Below, one piece after another: positions 1-7,793 of a stretch of DNA of 36,044 nucleotides (position 1 is the stretch's first letter; each line of letters starts with the position of its first letter). The stretch covers positions 1-36,044 of the forward strand of contig CALMFL010000310.1 of NCBI GenBank assembly GCA_937862595.1, given 5' to 3'. Below the pieces are notes generated by a model. The model did not search any database, was not told the DNA's origin, and worked only from the letters and a program-made list of their open reading frames with translations. The position numbers were made by a program, and so were the translations under genes. Source of the stretch: an uncultured Fidelibacterota bacterium. Lineage in GTDB: Bacteria; Fidelibacterota; Fidelibacteria; Fidelibacterales; Fidelibacteraceae.

Positions 1-951
1 ATGGGGATCGTAGTGCGCGGGGAGAAGCATTCCTTCCATGTTGAAAAAGCGGTCCCTCACGTCGCTGACCGTTCCGCACTCCCATAAAATACGGTAAAGA
101 TCAAGGGAAACCTGCCGCCCGTAGTTGCGTGTCAGAAGCGCGCCCAGCCAGGCCGCCCTTGCTTCGGGAAAATGGGCCGGCCGGGTCCGGGAACGGGTCC
201 AGCGTATCGTATCCTTTGCTTCCACATTTCCATCAAACCCCGCCAACGACTGCAGCAGCGGCGATATGTTTTCCGGGGCCATGCGTTCATAACAGTAATC
301 TTCCCAGGGAAAGCGCATGAACAGCGCCACCATGTTCGCTTCGTTATAGCGGTATCCGCAGGCCTTGAATACACCCCAGTACAGCATCACATCCCAGGGG
401 AAACGCCGGCGGTTCTCATAAAAATAACGGACCTTTGCATCCACCCGTTTCCATCCGTTCTCATTAAGAACGGCAAAATAGCTTTCCTTTTCCGCGCGGA
501 AAACGGCACAGGACGATCCCGGCGCGACCTCAAGCGCTTCTTCCAGGGGAATATGGCAGACGGGAATGGCGCGTCCGCATTTGCAGCGCGACCGCGACCT
601 TCCTTTCGCGGGATGAAATACCACATGCAGGACACAGGCGTCATAGCGTTCGTCGCGATGATGTCCGTGGGCATACCAGTCCACGGCATGATGGTGCACC
701 TCGATGTCGCCGTGGAGCAATTTCCCCCCGAGCAGAACCCGTGCGCCGATAAAATCGGGACCGTCGCTGTTGTTGTGGCGGCCCGGGCAAAGAATGCGTA
801 TGTCCTCTCCCTCTTCGGACAGCCGCGGTGTTTTCCACAGCGTACGTTTCCAGGCATGCTGGAGGCGAAGTTCCGGCACATAGGGTTCGCGGGGCTCGAA
901 CAGTTCGAGGTAGGAACCGAATGCGGGGCGGTAGGTCGTTTCGTTTTCCAT
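1..951 (-). CDS. DUF2851 family protein, C-terminal part missing at window edge
   Basis: The minus strand is open from an ATG at 951 to the first base of the window, giving 317 residues with no stop, so the gene continues past the left edge. The N-terminal third carries the hallmark pattern of DUF2851: PGRHNNSDGPDF at about residues 56-67, GDIEVHHHAVDWYAHGH at 81-97, then a YDACVLHVVFHP strand. The function of the family is unknown. The conserved Asp, Glu and His residues suggest a metal-dependent enzyme, but that is inference. An in-frame ATG at 969 could add six residues; neither start has a good ribosome binding site. The gene lies downstream of the Crp/Fnr gene on the same strand, 115 bases away, with a CRP-type palindrome in the gap. 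No signal peptide is seen, so a cytosolic protein is likely. The plus-strand frame over the same bases is a shadow. Confidence 0.87.
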   Translation of the reverse strand, partial: MENETTYRPAFGSYLELFEPREPYVPELRLQHAWKRTLWKTPRLSEEGEDIRILCPGRHNNSDGPDFIGARVLLGGKLLHGDIEVHHHAVDWYAHGHHRDERYDACVLHVVFHPAKGRSRSRCKCGRAIPVCHIPLEEALEVAPGSSCAVFRAEKESYFAVLNENGWKRVDAKVRYFYENRRRFPWDVMLYWGVFKACGYRYNEANMVALFMRFPWEDYCYERMAPENISPLLQSLAGFDGNVEAKDTIRWTRSRTRPAHFPEARAAWLGALLTRNYGRQVSLDLYRILWECGTVSDVRDRFFNMEGMLLPAHYDPH

Positions 952-1000
952 GCGAAAATTTAACCGCATTTTCGACAAAATCACAGCGCATATCCGGGGG

Positions 1001-1016
1001 TGTGACGGGCATCACA
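1001..1016. promoter_or_regulatory. CRP-type palindrome upstream of the DUF2851 gene
   Basis: TGTGA-N6-TCACA with both half-sites perfect (1001-1005 and 1012-1016), in the 115-base gap between the regulator stop and the DUF2851 start. It lies about 50 bases upstream of the ATG at 951. This is the classical E. coli CRP consensus. Whether a CRP-like protein of this organism reads it is not known; the adjacent regulator seems to read a different sequence (see 1768-1781). Confidence 0.45.
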
Positions 1017-1066
1017 TTCGCTTTTTCCGGGGTCTTTTTTGTCGCGAATTTTACCGTGGAAAATTT

Positions 1067-1741
1067 CTACTGAACATAGCGGGAAAGGCGGGTTTTATCC
1101 AAGATCCGAATATTCCGCCCCCGGGCGCTGATGATCTTTTCCTTATCCAACTCCCGCAACTCCCGGGTCAGCGAGGGTCGGGTTACGCCAAAGAGGTCCG
1201 CTAATTTTTCGTGCGAGTAGGGCAGTTCGACCGTAAGCGTGTTTTTTCTCTGCGACTGCTTGAGCAGATAGTGGGCGATTTTTCCTTTGATCGTCTGAAA
1301 AGAAAGGAACTTGATCTTTTCGGAAAGGAACTGGGCGCGTCCGCTCATGATGTTCAGATGGTTTGTCAGGACCGTTTTGTTCATTTGCAGCAGGCGGATA
1401 AAAGAATTTTTGTTGAAATAGATGCATTCCGATTCCCGGTTCGCGATCACGTCGACCGGGTAGCAGGTGTCCTGCCCGAAAAGGAAGGCGGGCGCCAAAA
1501 GCTGGTTCCCTTCAACATCTTCGATCTTGATGACCTTTCCCGAATAGTTGACCATTTCGCCGCGAACGCTTCCCCGCAACAGAACATACTGGCCCGTCAC
1601 CGGCTCGCCGTCGCGGACGATCGTGTCCCCTTTTTGATAACTGTTCCGCTGATAGCTGATTTCCTCAAGCAGTGCGCGGACCTCGGGGCCTTCCAGCCCC
1701 CGGAACAGGTCGTTCCGTGCAAGCAGTTCATAGGTTGTCAC
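1067..1741 (-). CDS. hcpR: Crp/Fnr-family regulator, HcpR-like (nitrosative stress)
   Basis: A 224-residue Crp/Fnr protein: a cyclic-nucleotide-binding-like beta-roll (residues about 8-110), a long dimerisation helix (about 115-155) and a C-terminal winged helix (about 170-219). The recognition helix contains GVTRPSLTREL. The cysteines that bind FNR's 4Fe-4S cluster are absent, so it is not an oxygen-sensing FNR; HcpR proteins are reported to use heme. The GTG start at 1741 is chosen because it is preceded by GGAGG at a good distance. The ATG at 1774 would place the start inside the operator. Divergent from hcp, with a perfect HcpR-type palindrome between them. This matches the known pairing in which HcpR activates hcp in response to NO or nitrite. 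The HcpR assignment rests on context and operator, so a different Crp/Fnr subfamily remains possible. Confidence 0.8.
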   Translation of the reverse strand: MTTYELLARNDLFRGLEGPEVRALLEEISYQRNSYQKGDTIVRDGEPVTGQYVLLRGSVRGEMVNYSGKVIKIEDVEGNQLLAPAFLFGQDTCYPVDVIANRESECIYFNKNSFIRLLQMNKTVLTNHLNIMSGRAQFLSEKIKFLSFQTIKGKIAHYLLKQSQRKNTLTVELPYSHEKLADLFGVTRPSLTRELRELDKEKIISARGRNIRILDKTRLSRYVQ

Positions 1742-1767
1742 ATTTCCTCCAAAAAAGAACCGTTGCG

Positions 1768-1781
1768 GTAACATATGTTAC
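1768..1781. promoter_or_regulatory. HcpR-type operator GTAACATATGTTAC
   Basis: A perfect 14-bp palindrome, GTAAC-ATAT-GTTAC, between the divergent regulator and hcp genes. GTAAC-N4-GTTAC is the comparative-genomics consensus for HcpR in several anaerobe lineages. It lies about 42 bases upstream of the transcription start inferred from a TATATT box at 1805-1810, the class II activator position. It also sits just upstream of the regulator's own start, so autoregulation is likely. Confidence 0.75.
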
Positions 1782-1804
1782 AGACAAATATAATACTTAT
1801 CCTT

Positions 1805-1810
1805 TATATT
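1805..1810 (+). promoter_or_regulatory. putative -10 box of the hcp promoter
   Basis: TATATT here would place transcription start near 1817 and the operator centre near -42. A second candidate, TATAAT at 1789-1794, would place the operator over the -35 region instead. No clear -35 hexamer accompanies either, as expected for an activator-dependent promoter. Confidence 0.35.
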
Positions 1811-1866
1811 GCGATAATAATTTAACCTGCCGGCCTTCCGCCATGCAGAAAACAAAGGAGCGAACC

Positions 1867-3513
1867 ATGAGTATGTTCTGTTATCAGTGCCAGGAAACCG
1901 CAAAAGGAACGGGCTGTACCGCCGTCGGCGTTTGCGGCAAGACCGATGAGGTGTCGAATCTTCAGGATCTTCTGATCTTTGTCGTTAAGGGGGTCTCCTT
2001 TCTCGCCCATCTCGGCCGGGAAAAGGGCCTGATCCTGGAAAAAGCGGATAAATTTGTTTTTGAAGCCCTGTTCACCACGATCACAAATGCGAATTTTGAC
2101 GGGGACAAGATCCTTTCAAAAGTAAAGGAAGGGTTTTCTGTGCGTGATTTCGTGGTCCGCGAATTGCGCGAGAACGGGGTTGAACTGCCCGGGACGCTTC
2201 CCGAAAACACCGTGTGGCGTGCGGATCAGGATGCCGGCTTGATCCTGAAAAGCCTTTCCGTGGGAATATTAAAAGAAGAGAACGAAGATATCCGCTCGCT
2301 GAAAGAGCTTGTTGTTTACGGACTTAAGGGCATGGCCGCCTATGCGGAACACGCCTACAATCTCGGATACAAGAACGACGGGGTCTTTGCCTTCATGCAC
2401 CGCGCGCTGAGCGCTACGCTCGATCCGGCGCCCGAGCTCGACGACCTGGTGCGGCTGGTGCTGGAATGCGGCAGCAACGGCGTGTCCGTCATGGCCTTGC
2501 TGGACAAGGCGAATACCGAAAGCTACGGCGCCCCCGAGATCACCCGGGTCAATATCGGCGTCCGCGGGAATCCTGCGATCCTTATCAGCGGACATGACCT
2601 GAAGGACATGGAGGAACTGCTTGAACAGACACAGGGAACCGGGGTTGACGTTTACACTCACAGCGAGATGCTGCCGGCGAACTACTATCCCGCCTTTAAA
2701 AAGTATGAGCATTTTGTCGGCAACTACGGCAATTCCTGGTGGAAGCAAAAAGAAGAGTTCGAATCCTTCAACGGGCCCGTACTGTTCACAACGAACTGCA
2801 TTGTTCCGCCCAAGACCTCTTACAAAGACCGGATCTATACCACCGGTTCGTCCGGCTTCAGCGGCTGTACGCACATTCCGGACCGCGTGAACGGCAAGCC
2901 GAAAGATTTTTCCGCTATCATTGAACACGCAAAACGCTGCCCCGCCCCCAAAGAGATCGAACGGGGTGAGATCGTGGGCGGTTTTGCGCACAATCAGGTC
3001 CTGGCCCTGGCCGACAAGGTTGTGGATGCCGTAAAATCCGGCGCTATCCGGAAATTCGTTGTCATGGCGGGCTGCGACGGGCGGATGAAGGACCGCGCTT
3101 ACTATACGGAATTTGCCGAAAAATTGCCGAAGGATGTCGTGATCCTGACGGCAGGGTGTGCGAAATACCGCTACAACAAACTGCCTCTGGGCGACATCGC
3201 CGGCATCCCGCGCGTTCTGGACGCAGGACAGTGCAACGATTCCTATTCTCTGGCCGTGATCGCGCTCAAACTTAAAGAGGTCTTCGGACTGAACGACATC
3301 AACGATCTGCCGATCGCATACAATATTGCGTGGTATGAGCAGAAGGCGGTCATCGTTCTTCTCGCCTTGCTTTCCCTTGGCGTTAAGAACATTCATCTAG
3401 GGCCGACCCTGCCCGCGTTTCTTTCCCCCGCCGTTGTTAAGGTTCTGGTGGAGAATTTCGGCATTTCGGGCATCGGCGACGTGGATTCGGATATGAAAGA
3501 GCTCATCGGATAA
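1867..3513 (+). CDS. hcp: hybrid cluster protein (hydroxylamine reductase / NO-detoxifying), class I
   Basis: A 548-residue hybrid cluster protein. The N-terminal cysteine motif is C-x2-C-x8-C-x5-C (C5, C8, C17, C23), the class I pattern of strict anaerobes. All hybrid-cluster ligands known from the Desulfovibrio protein can be placed: H243, E267, C311, C403, C431, C456 and E491. The family reduces hydroxylamine in vitro and is thought to act as a nitric oxide reductase or S-nitrosylase in the cytosol. The ATG at 1867 follows AAAGGAG by six bases; the frame is open further upstream, but that would run through the operator and regulator start. No hcr reductase gene follows, as is usual for class I proteins. 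The gene is monocistronic: a hairpin terminator follows at 3542. Regulation by the divergent HcpR-like protein is inferred. Confidence 0.96.
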   Translation: MSMFCYQCQETAKGTGCTAVGVCGKTDEVSNLQDLLIFVVKGVSFLAHLGREKGLILEKADKFVFEALFTTITNANFDGDKILSKVKEGFSVRDFVVRELRENGVELPGTLPENTVWRADQDAGLILKSLSVGILKEENEDIRSLKELVVYGLKGMAAYAEHAYNLGYKNDGVFAFMHRALSATLDPAPELDDLVRLVLECGSNGVSVMALLDKANTESYGAPEITRVNIGVRGNPAILISGHDLKDMEELLEQTQGTGVDVYTHSEMLPANYYPAFKKYEHFVGNYGNSWWKQKEEFESFNGPVLFTTNCIVPPKTSYKDRIYTTGSSGFSGCTHIPDRVNGKPKDFSAIIEHAKRCPAPKEIERGEIVGGFAHNQVLALADKVVDAVKSGAIRKFVVMAGCDGRMKDRAYYTEFAEKLPKDVVILTAGCAKYRYNKLPLGDIAGIPRVLDAGQCNDSYSLAVIALKLKEVFGLNDINDLPIAYNIAWYEQKAVIVLLALLSLGVKNIHLGPTLPAFLSPAVVKVLVENFGISGIGDVDSDMKELIG

Positions 3514-3541
3514 ATCAAGCCGGCAGATGATGCTCTCCCAT

Positions 3542-3574
3542 AAAAAAGCGGAAACGCCTGTTCCCGCTTTTTTT
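3542..3574 (+). terminator. rho-independent terminator of hcp
   Basis: An A-run and GCGGAAAC arm (to about 3555), a short GCCT loop, then GTTCCCGC followed by seven T residues. The stem has one mismatch. It begins about 28 bases after the hcp stop. Confidence 0.75.
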
Positions 3575-3721
3575 ATTGTCCTCACTTTCCGGCTTTTTTG
3601 GGGGACTGTTTTCGGTTTCCGGGCCCTTGAATTTTACCCTTTGGGCACGCCAAGCTTTTTCCTTTTTCGTTTTCATTTCCGGCGATATATTCGTAAAATG
3701 CACGCTATTTGGGAGATTGTA

Positions 3722-4750
3722 ATGATAACACCTGACGCGGAAATACTTCAACAGTGGAAAGAACTTGAACAGCGGATCCGCTTCGCCTCATCCTTTGTTA
3801 TAACGACTCATCAGAATCCGGATGCCGACGGCATCGGATCGGAGCTGGCGCTTTATCGCGTGCTGAATAAGCTCGGAAAAGAAGTCCATATTCTCAATAT
3901 ATCTCCCACGCCCGGCAACCTGACATTTATGGACCCAAAACGTCTTTGCCGGAGATATGTGCCGTCGAAACATCAGCCCCTGCTTGCCCGCGCCGACATA
4001 CTGATCGTTCTGGATGCGGGGTCTTTTGCGCGTATCGGCCAGCTCGGCCAGGATGCGCTTGCCGCCAAACGCCCTGTCGTTGCTATCGACCACCATCCCA
4101 AAGAGAACAATCCCCTATACCTTCAGGAGATCGTGAATTCCGGAGACTGCTCGGTGGGGAAGCTGATCTATGAATTCATCATGAACACGCATCCGGACCT
4201 TATGGACCGGGATATCGCGACCGATCTGTATATCGCCATTGCGGGCGACACGGGAAATTTTCGTTACGGCAATACCACGGCGCGATCCCACCGGATCGCA
4301 TCGGAACTGATGCAATACGGCATTGATGTTTATGGCATCTATTGCAAGTTGTTCGGAAATATTTCCCGCAGCGGCATTCAGCTTTTTTCTTCCGTTTTGC
4401 AGAACATCCATTTTTCGGAAGACAAGCGCGTTGTCTGGTTCGTGATCACCCGGCAGATGCTCCACGACAACGATGCCGACGACATGGATACGGACGGCAT
4501 TACCGATTTCCTGCGCATGATCTCGGGCGTGGAAGTAAGCATCATGTTCAAGGAACGTTTAGACGGCTCAACGCGTATCAATTTCCGTTCGAAAGGGGCG
4601 GTCTCCACAAACGGGATCGCGCGCCGTTTCGGCGGGGGTGGGCACGAACATGCAAGCGGGATCGTCAGCGTACTCCCTCTGAACGAATTATACCCCGAGG
4701 TCGTCGAGGCGATGGTCGAACACGTGAGGAAAACCTTCAATGAAAATTGA
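3722..4750 (+). CDS. nrnA: DHH/DHHA1 phosphoesterase, NrnA-like oligoribonuclease/pAp phosphatase
   Basis: A 342-residue DHH-DHHA1 protein. The four DHH motifs are visible: H30-x3-D34-A-D36-GIGS, D98 in LIVLDAG, D123-H124-H125, and D176 in IAGDTGNFRY. These bind the two catalytic metal ions. The C-terminal DHHA1 motif GGGGHEHASG (304-313) binds the substrate. NrnA degrades nano-RNA and 3'-phosphoadenosine 5'-phosphate in the cytosol; this length and motif set fit NrnA better than RecJ or GdpP. The ATG at 3722 is chosen because GGGAG lies six bases upstream. The frame stays open for about 195 bases upstream, but that part is low-complexity and covers the likely promoter (TATATT at 3686-3691). 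The gene overlaps ispH by 11 bases and starts the long plus-strand run. Confidence 0.9.
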   Translation: MITPDAEILQQWKELEQRIRFASSFVITTHQNPDADGIGSELALYRVLNKLGKEVHILNISPTPGNLTFMDPKRLCRRYVPSKHQPLLARADILIVLDAGSFARIGQLGQDALAAKRPVVAIDHHPKENNPLYLQEIVNSGDCSVGKLIYEFIMNTHPDLMDRDIATDLYIAIAGDTGNFRYGNTTARSHRIASELMQYGIDVYGIYCKLFGNISRSGIQLFSSVLQNIHFSEDKRVVWFVITRQMLHDNDADDMDTDGITDFLRMISGVEVSIMFKERLDGSTRINFRSKGAVSTNGIARRFGGGGHEHASGIVSVLPLNELYPEVVEAMVEHVRKTFNEN

Positions 4751-5585
4751 GATCGCCGAACATTGCGGCTTCTGTTCCGGCGTAAAAAATGCCGTGGACA
4801 TGGCGAATGCCGCCCTGGATACCTACGGCAGGGTCGCTGTGCTGGGTGATTTGGTCCACAACAAGGTCGTTGTGGACAAGCTTAAGGCGCGCGGGTTGGT
4901 GTATGTGGACCGCCTTGAAGACGTCGGGGAAATGCCCCTTCTGCTTCGTGCCCATGGAACCGATGCGGAACTGATCCGCAAGGCGGAGGCGCTGGGACTG
5001 CATATTCTTGACGGGACCTGCCCTCTGGTAAATGAAATACACCGCCGCGCAATGGAACTTGAGAACGAAGGCCGGCAGATCATTGTGATCGGGGATAAAG
5101 AGCACGATGAGGTGCTGGGGATCGTTTCCCGTCTGCGGGATTATTGCATCGTCTCTGCGCTTTCCGACCTGAAGGCCTGTACGCTGAAATCACGCACGGG
5201 TGTCGTCGTTCAAAGCACTCAGCGCCTGGACAGGGTATTGAAAATACTGCCGGGCATATTGACAACGTCGCGCGATTGCCGTATCATTAATACGATATGT
5301 GAACCGACCCGGAGGAATCAGGAAGAGATCCACGCACTGGCAAAACACAACGATTGCGTTCTTGTTATCGGGGATCCTCATTCGGCGAATTCCAAACGCC
5401 TGTTTGCCGTTGCACGGTCGCTCAACAGGAACAGCCATATGGTTGCCGGGGTCGGGGATATCGATCCGGACTGGTTCCGCGATTGCGCATCGCTGGGAAT
5501 TACCGCGGGCGCCAGCACACCGGGAAGTCTGATCGAAAGCATAAAAGAATATGTAAAAAACTTAAACGGAGATAAAACGAAATGA
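4740..5585 (+). CDS. ispH: 4-hydroxy-3-methylbut-2-enyl diphosphate reductase
   Basis: A 281-residue IspH, the last enzyme of the non-mevalonate isoprenoid pathway, which converts HMBPP to IPP and DMAPP using a 4Fe-4S cluster. The three cluster cysteines are C12, C94 and C187. The substrate-binding histidines are H40 (DLVHN), H72 (RAHG) and H122, and the proton-relay glutamate is E124 in EHDEVLG. The NTICEPTRRNQ and ITAGASTP segments are typical of the family. The start overlaps the end of nrnA by 11 bases, and the stop overlaps pdxS by four (ATGA), so co-translation within an operon is likely. Most relatives have HPEV at the E124 site, so HDEV is a mild variant. Confidence 0.96.
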   Translation: MKIEIAEHCGFCSGVKNAVDMANAALDTYGRVAVLGDLVHNKVVVDKLKARGLVYVDRLEDVGEMPLLLRAHGTDAELIRKAEALGLHILDGTCPLVNEIHRRAMELENEGRQIIVIGDKEHDEVLGIVSRLRDYCIVSALSDLKACTLKSRTGVVVQSTQRLDRVLKILPGILTTSRDCRIINTICEPTRRNQEEIHALAKHNDCVLVIGDPHSANSKRLFAVARSLNRNSHMVAGVGDIDPDWFRDCASLGITAGASTPGSLIESIKEYVKNLNGDKTK

Positions 5586-6463
5586 AAAAAGGCACCTATG
5601 AGGTAAAGGTCGGATTGGCTGAAATGCTTAAGGGCGGCGTTATCATGGATGTGACCAATGTGGAGCAGGCGAAGATCGCCGAAGATGCCGGCGCTTCGTC
5701 CGTCATGGCCCTGGAACGCATTCCTGCGGATATCCGTGCCTTCGGCGGCATTGCCCGCATGAGCAATCCCGAAATGATCCTTAAAATAAAAGAAGCGGTT
5801 TCCATTCCCGTTATGGCAAAATGCCGCATCGGCCACTTTGCCGAAGCGCAGATCCTGCAGGAGATCGGCGTGGATTTTATTGACGAATCCGAGGTCCTCA
5901 CCCCGGCTGACGAGGAAAATCATATCTGGAAACAGGATTTCCATGTTCCTTTTGTCTGCGGATGCCGCAATCTCGGTGAAGCCCTCCGCCGGATCGGAGA
6001 GGGTGCGGCAATGATCCGGACAAAAGGCGAACCCGGAACCGGCGACATCGTGGAAGCCGTCCGTCATATGCGTAAGGTCGTAGGCGAGATCCGGCGGCTC
6101 ACGATACTGGACCAAAGCGAGCTCATGGCGGAAGCTAAAAATCTCGGCGCTCCCTTCGCCCTTGTTGAATGGATCGCAAAGAATGGCAAACTGCCCGTTC
6201 CGAATTTTGCCGCAGGCGGTATCGCCACGCCCGCTGACGCCTCTCTTATGATGCAGCTCGGCGCGGAAGCGGTCTTTGTCGGGTCGGGAATATTCAAGTC
6301 CGATGACCCCAAACAGCGCGCCGAAGCTATCGTCAGGGCAGTGACACACTATAATGATCCATCGGTTCTTGCCGAAGTGTCCAAGGGCCTGAAGGATGCC
6401 ATGTCCGGCATTTCGGCCGCAGGACTCGATGACAGTGAAAAAATGGCAAAACGCGGCTGGTAG
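5582..6463 (+). CDS. pdxS: pyridoxal 5'-phosphate synthase subunit PdxS
   Basis: A 293-residue (beta/alpha)8 PLP synthase, the usual length. It builds PLP from ribose 5-phosphate, glyceraldehyde 3-phosphate and ammonia supplied by PdxT. The catalytic residues are visible: D23 (IMDVTN), K80 (VMAKCRIGHF), which forms the sugar adduct, and K148 (RTKGEPGTG), the swinging lysine. GGIATPADA near the C-terminus is the phosphate-binding loop. The ATG overlaps the ispH stop as ATGA. pdxT follows 13 bases after the stop, the normal pairing for the DXP-independent pathway. Confidence 0.98.
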   Translation: MKKGTYEVKVGLAEMLKGGVIMDVTNVEQAKIAEDAGASSVMALERIPADIRAFGGIARMSNPEMILKIKEAVSIPVMAKCRIGHFAEAQILQEIGVDFIDESEVLTPADEENHIWKQDFHVPFVCGCRNLGEALRRIGEGAAMIRTKGEPGTGDIVEAVRHMRKVVGEIRRLTILDQSELMAEAKNLGAPFALVEWIAKNGKLPVPNFAAGGIATPADASLMMQLGAEAVFVGSGIFKSDDPKQRAEAIVRAVTHYNDPSVLAEVSKGLKDAMSGISAAGLDDSEKMAKRGW

Positions 6464-6476
6464 GAGTTACCCTTCG

Positions 6477-7082
6477 ATGACAAAACCACGTATCGGTGTT
6501 TTGGGTATTCAGGGTGCCTATGCGCGTCATGCCGAAATGATCGTTTTGGCGGGCGGCGAATCGGAGATCGTGAAATACCGCGAACAGCTTGACGGATTGG
6601 ACGGCCTTATCATCCCGGGCGGGGAATCGACGACCATGACAAAAGTCCTTGGTTTTCGCATCACCCATGATGACATTCTTGCTTTTGCTCAGCATAAGCC
6701 GGTTTTCGGCACCTGTGCGGGGCTGATCCTGATCGGCGGCGGCGTCACGGATCCGCGCGTTCGTCAGCTCGGTCTGATCGATGTGAACATTTCACGCAAT
6801 GCTTACGGCTCGCAGAAAGATTCCTTTGTTTCGGATATTTCGCTGGAATTTGACAGGGGCGTTCCTTTTCACGCCGTGTTTATCAGGGCCCCTCTCGTTT
6901 TGTCTGTCGGGGGAAACGTAACGGTGCTCAGCGTGCATGAAAACGCACCGGTCCTGATTGGGTCCGGCATGCATTTGGGGGCGACCTTTCACCCCGAATT
7001 GACGCATGACACGCGCATTCACCGGTATTTCATTCAAACCGTTAAGGAGGTAAAAGATGGAAAAACAACCGGGTCGCAATAA
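6477..7082 (+). CDS. pdxT: PLP synthase glutaminase subunit PdxT
   Basis: A 201-residue class I glutamine amidotransferase that releases ammonia from glutamine for PdxS. The catalytic triad is C80 (FGTCAGLILI), H172 and E174 (FHPEL). The oxyanion region GGESTT is at 48-53. The ATG at 6477 gives the standard MTKPRIGVLGIQG beginning; the open frame upstream overlaps pdxS and is not used. A weak TAGGAG lies just after the pdxS stop. The last 26 bases overlap the LiaF-like gene. Confidence 0.97.
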   Translation: MTKPRIGVLGIQGAYARHAEMIVLAGGESEIVKYREQLDGLDGLIIPGGESTTMTKVLGFRITHDDILAFAQHKPVFGTCAGLILIGGGVTDPRVRQLGLIDVNISRNAYGSQKDSFVSDISLEFDRGVPFHAVFIRAPLVLSVGGNVTVLSVHENAPVLIGSGMHLGATFHPELTHDTRIHRYFIQTVKEVKDGKTTGSQ

Positions 7083-7758
7083 TATTTTTCGTATCGTTCT
7101 TGCAGTCGTTTTCATTTGTTTCGGCGTGGTTGCCCTGGGTAACAATGTCGGATGGTGGGATATTGACGACCTCTTTTTAGATTGGTGGCCTCTGATCCTG
7201 GTCCTACTGGGATTCATTACGATCTTCGCTCCGGGCGGATCCTGGCCGGGCGGCGTTTTCCTTGTGTTTATCGGCATTCTCTTCCTGCTTCACACCCATG
7301 GGGTTTACGATATCAGCGATCTGATATGGCCGGCGATGCTGGTCATGGTAGGCGTGATGGTCTGGCCCCGAAAGAGACGGAACTCAGCACCCTGCGGGGA
7401 CGGGACCGTTCACGAGACCGGAGAAGACCACGTCTTCAATATCAACACGCTCTTTCACGCCCAGCACGAGGTCATCAATGACAAACAGCTTTCCGGGGGT
7501 CACGCAACCGCAGTCTTCGGAAACCTTGAGATCGATCTCCGTCAATCCGATCCAAGGGAAAACGCATATTTTGAAGCATCGGCTATTTTCGGCAATATCC
7601 GGATCTTCGTGCCAGTGAACTGGAATATCACCCGTGCGGGAGGTCCCGTTTTCGGAAAAGTGGAAGATAAACGGCTTAAGTCGGCAGACGCTTCATTCAT
7701 GCGTTCTGTCACGTTTGAGATGAATGCAATCTTCGGACATGTGGAAATTTCCAATTAG
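7057..7758 (+). CDS. LiaF-like membrane protein (cell-envelope stress type)
   Basis: A 233-residue protein. The N-terminal part has four predicted membrane segments (about 10-28, 43-58, 64-79, 88-103), many aromatic residues and a WWP motif, as in the LiaI/LiaF-like transmembrane domain. After the WPRKRR stop-transfer stretch comes a soluble C-terminal domain (about 125-233) with repeated short motifs such as AVFGNLEI, AIFGNIRI and AIFGHVEI, typical of the cell wall-active antibiotics response/LiaF C-terminal fold. Firmicute homologues inhibit the LiaRS two-component system. No such system lies nearby, so the role here is unknown. AAGGAGG precedes the ATG at 7057. It overlaps pdxT by 26 bases and is followed 35 bases later by the beta-helix gene. 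Confidence 0.8.
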   Translation: MEKQPGRNNIFRIVLAVVFICFGVVALGNNVGWWDIDDLFLDWWPLILVLLGFITIFAPGGSWPGGVFLVFIGILFLLHTHGVYDISDLIWPAMLVMVGVMVWPRKRRNSAPCGDGTVHETGEDHVFNINTLFHAQHEVINDKQLSGGHATAVFGNLEIDLRQSDPRENAYFEASAIFGNIRIFVPVNWNITRAGGPVFGKVEDKRLKSADASFMRSVTFEMNAIFGHVEISN

Positions 7759-7793
7759 CCGCTCCCGGGCTAATGATCAACATTGAAGCATCC

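Noticed and set aside
831..839. TTTTCCACA in the DUF2851 gene as a DnaA box
   Set aside because: One mismatch, isolated and 24 kb from the cluster; such matches are expected by chance.
172..963. Plus-strand 263-residue frame opposite DUF2851
   Set aside because: The minus strand encodes the recognisable DUF2851 protein; the plus-strand frame has no family features.
1742..1774. ATG start at 1774 for the Crp/Fnr gene
   Set aside because: It would overlap the operator and lacks a ribosome binding site; the GTG at 1741 has GGAGG.
2269..3396. Minus-strand 375-residue frame opposite hcp
   Set aside because: It is antisense to a gene with all catalytic ligands in place; its composition is that of a shadow frame.
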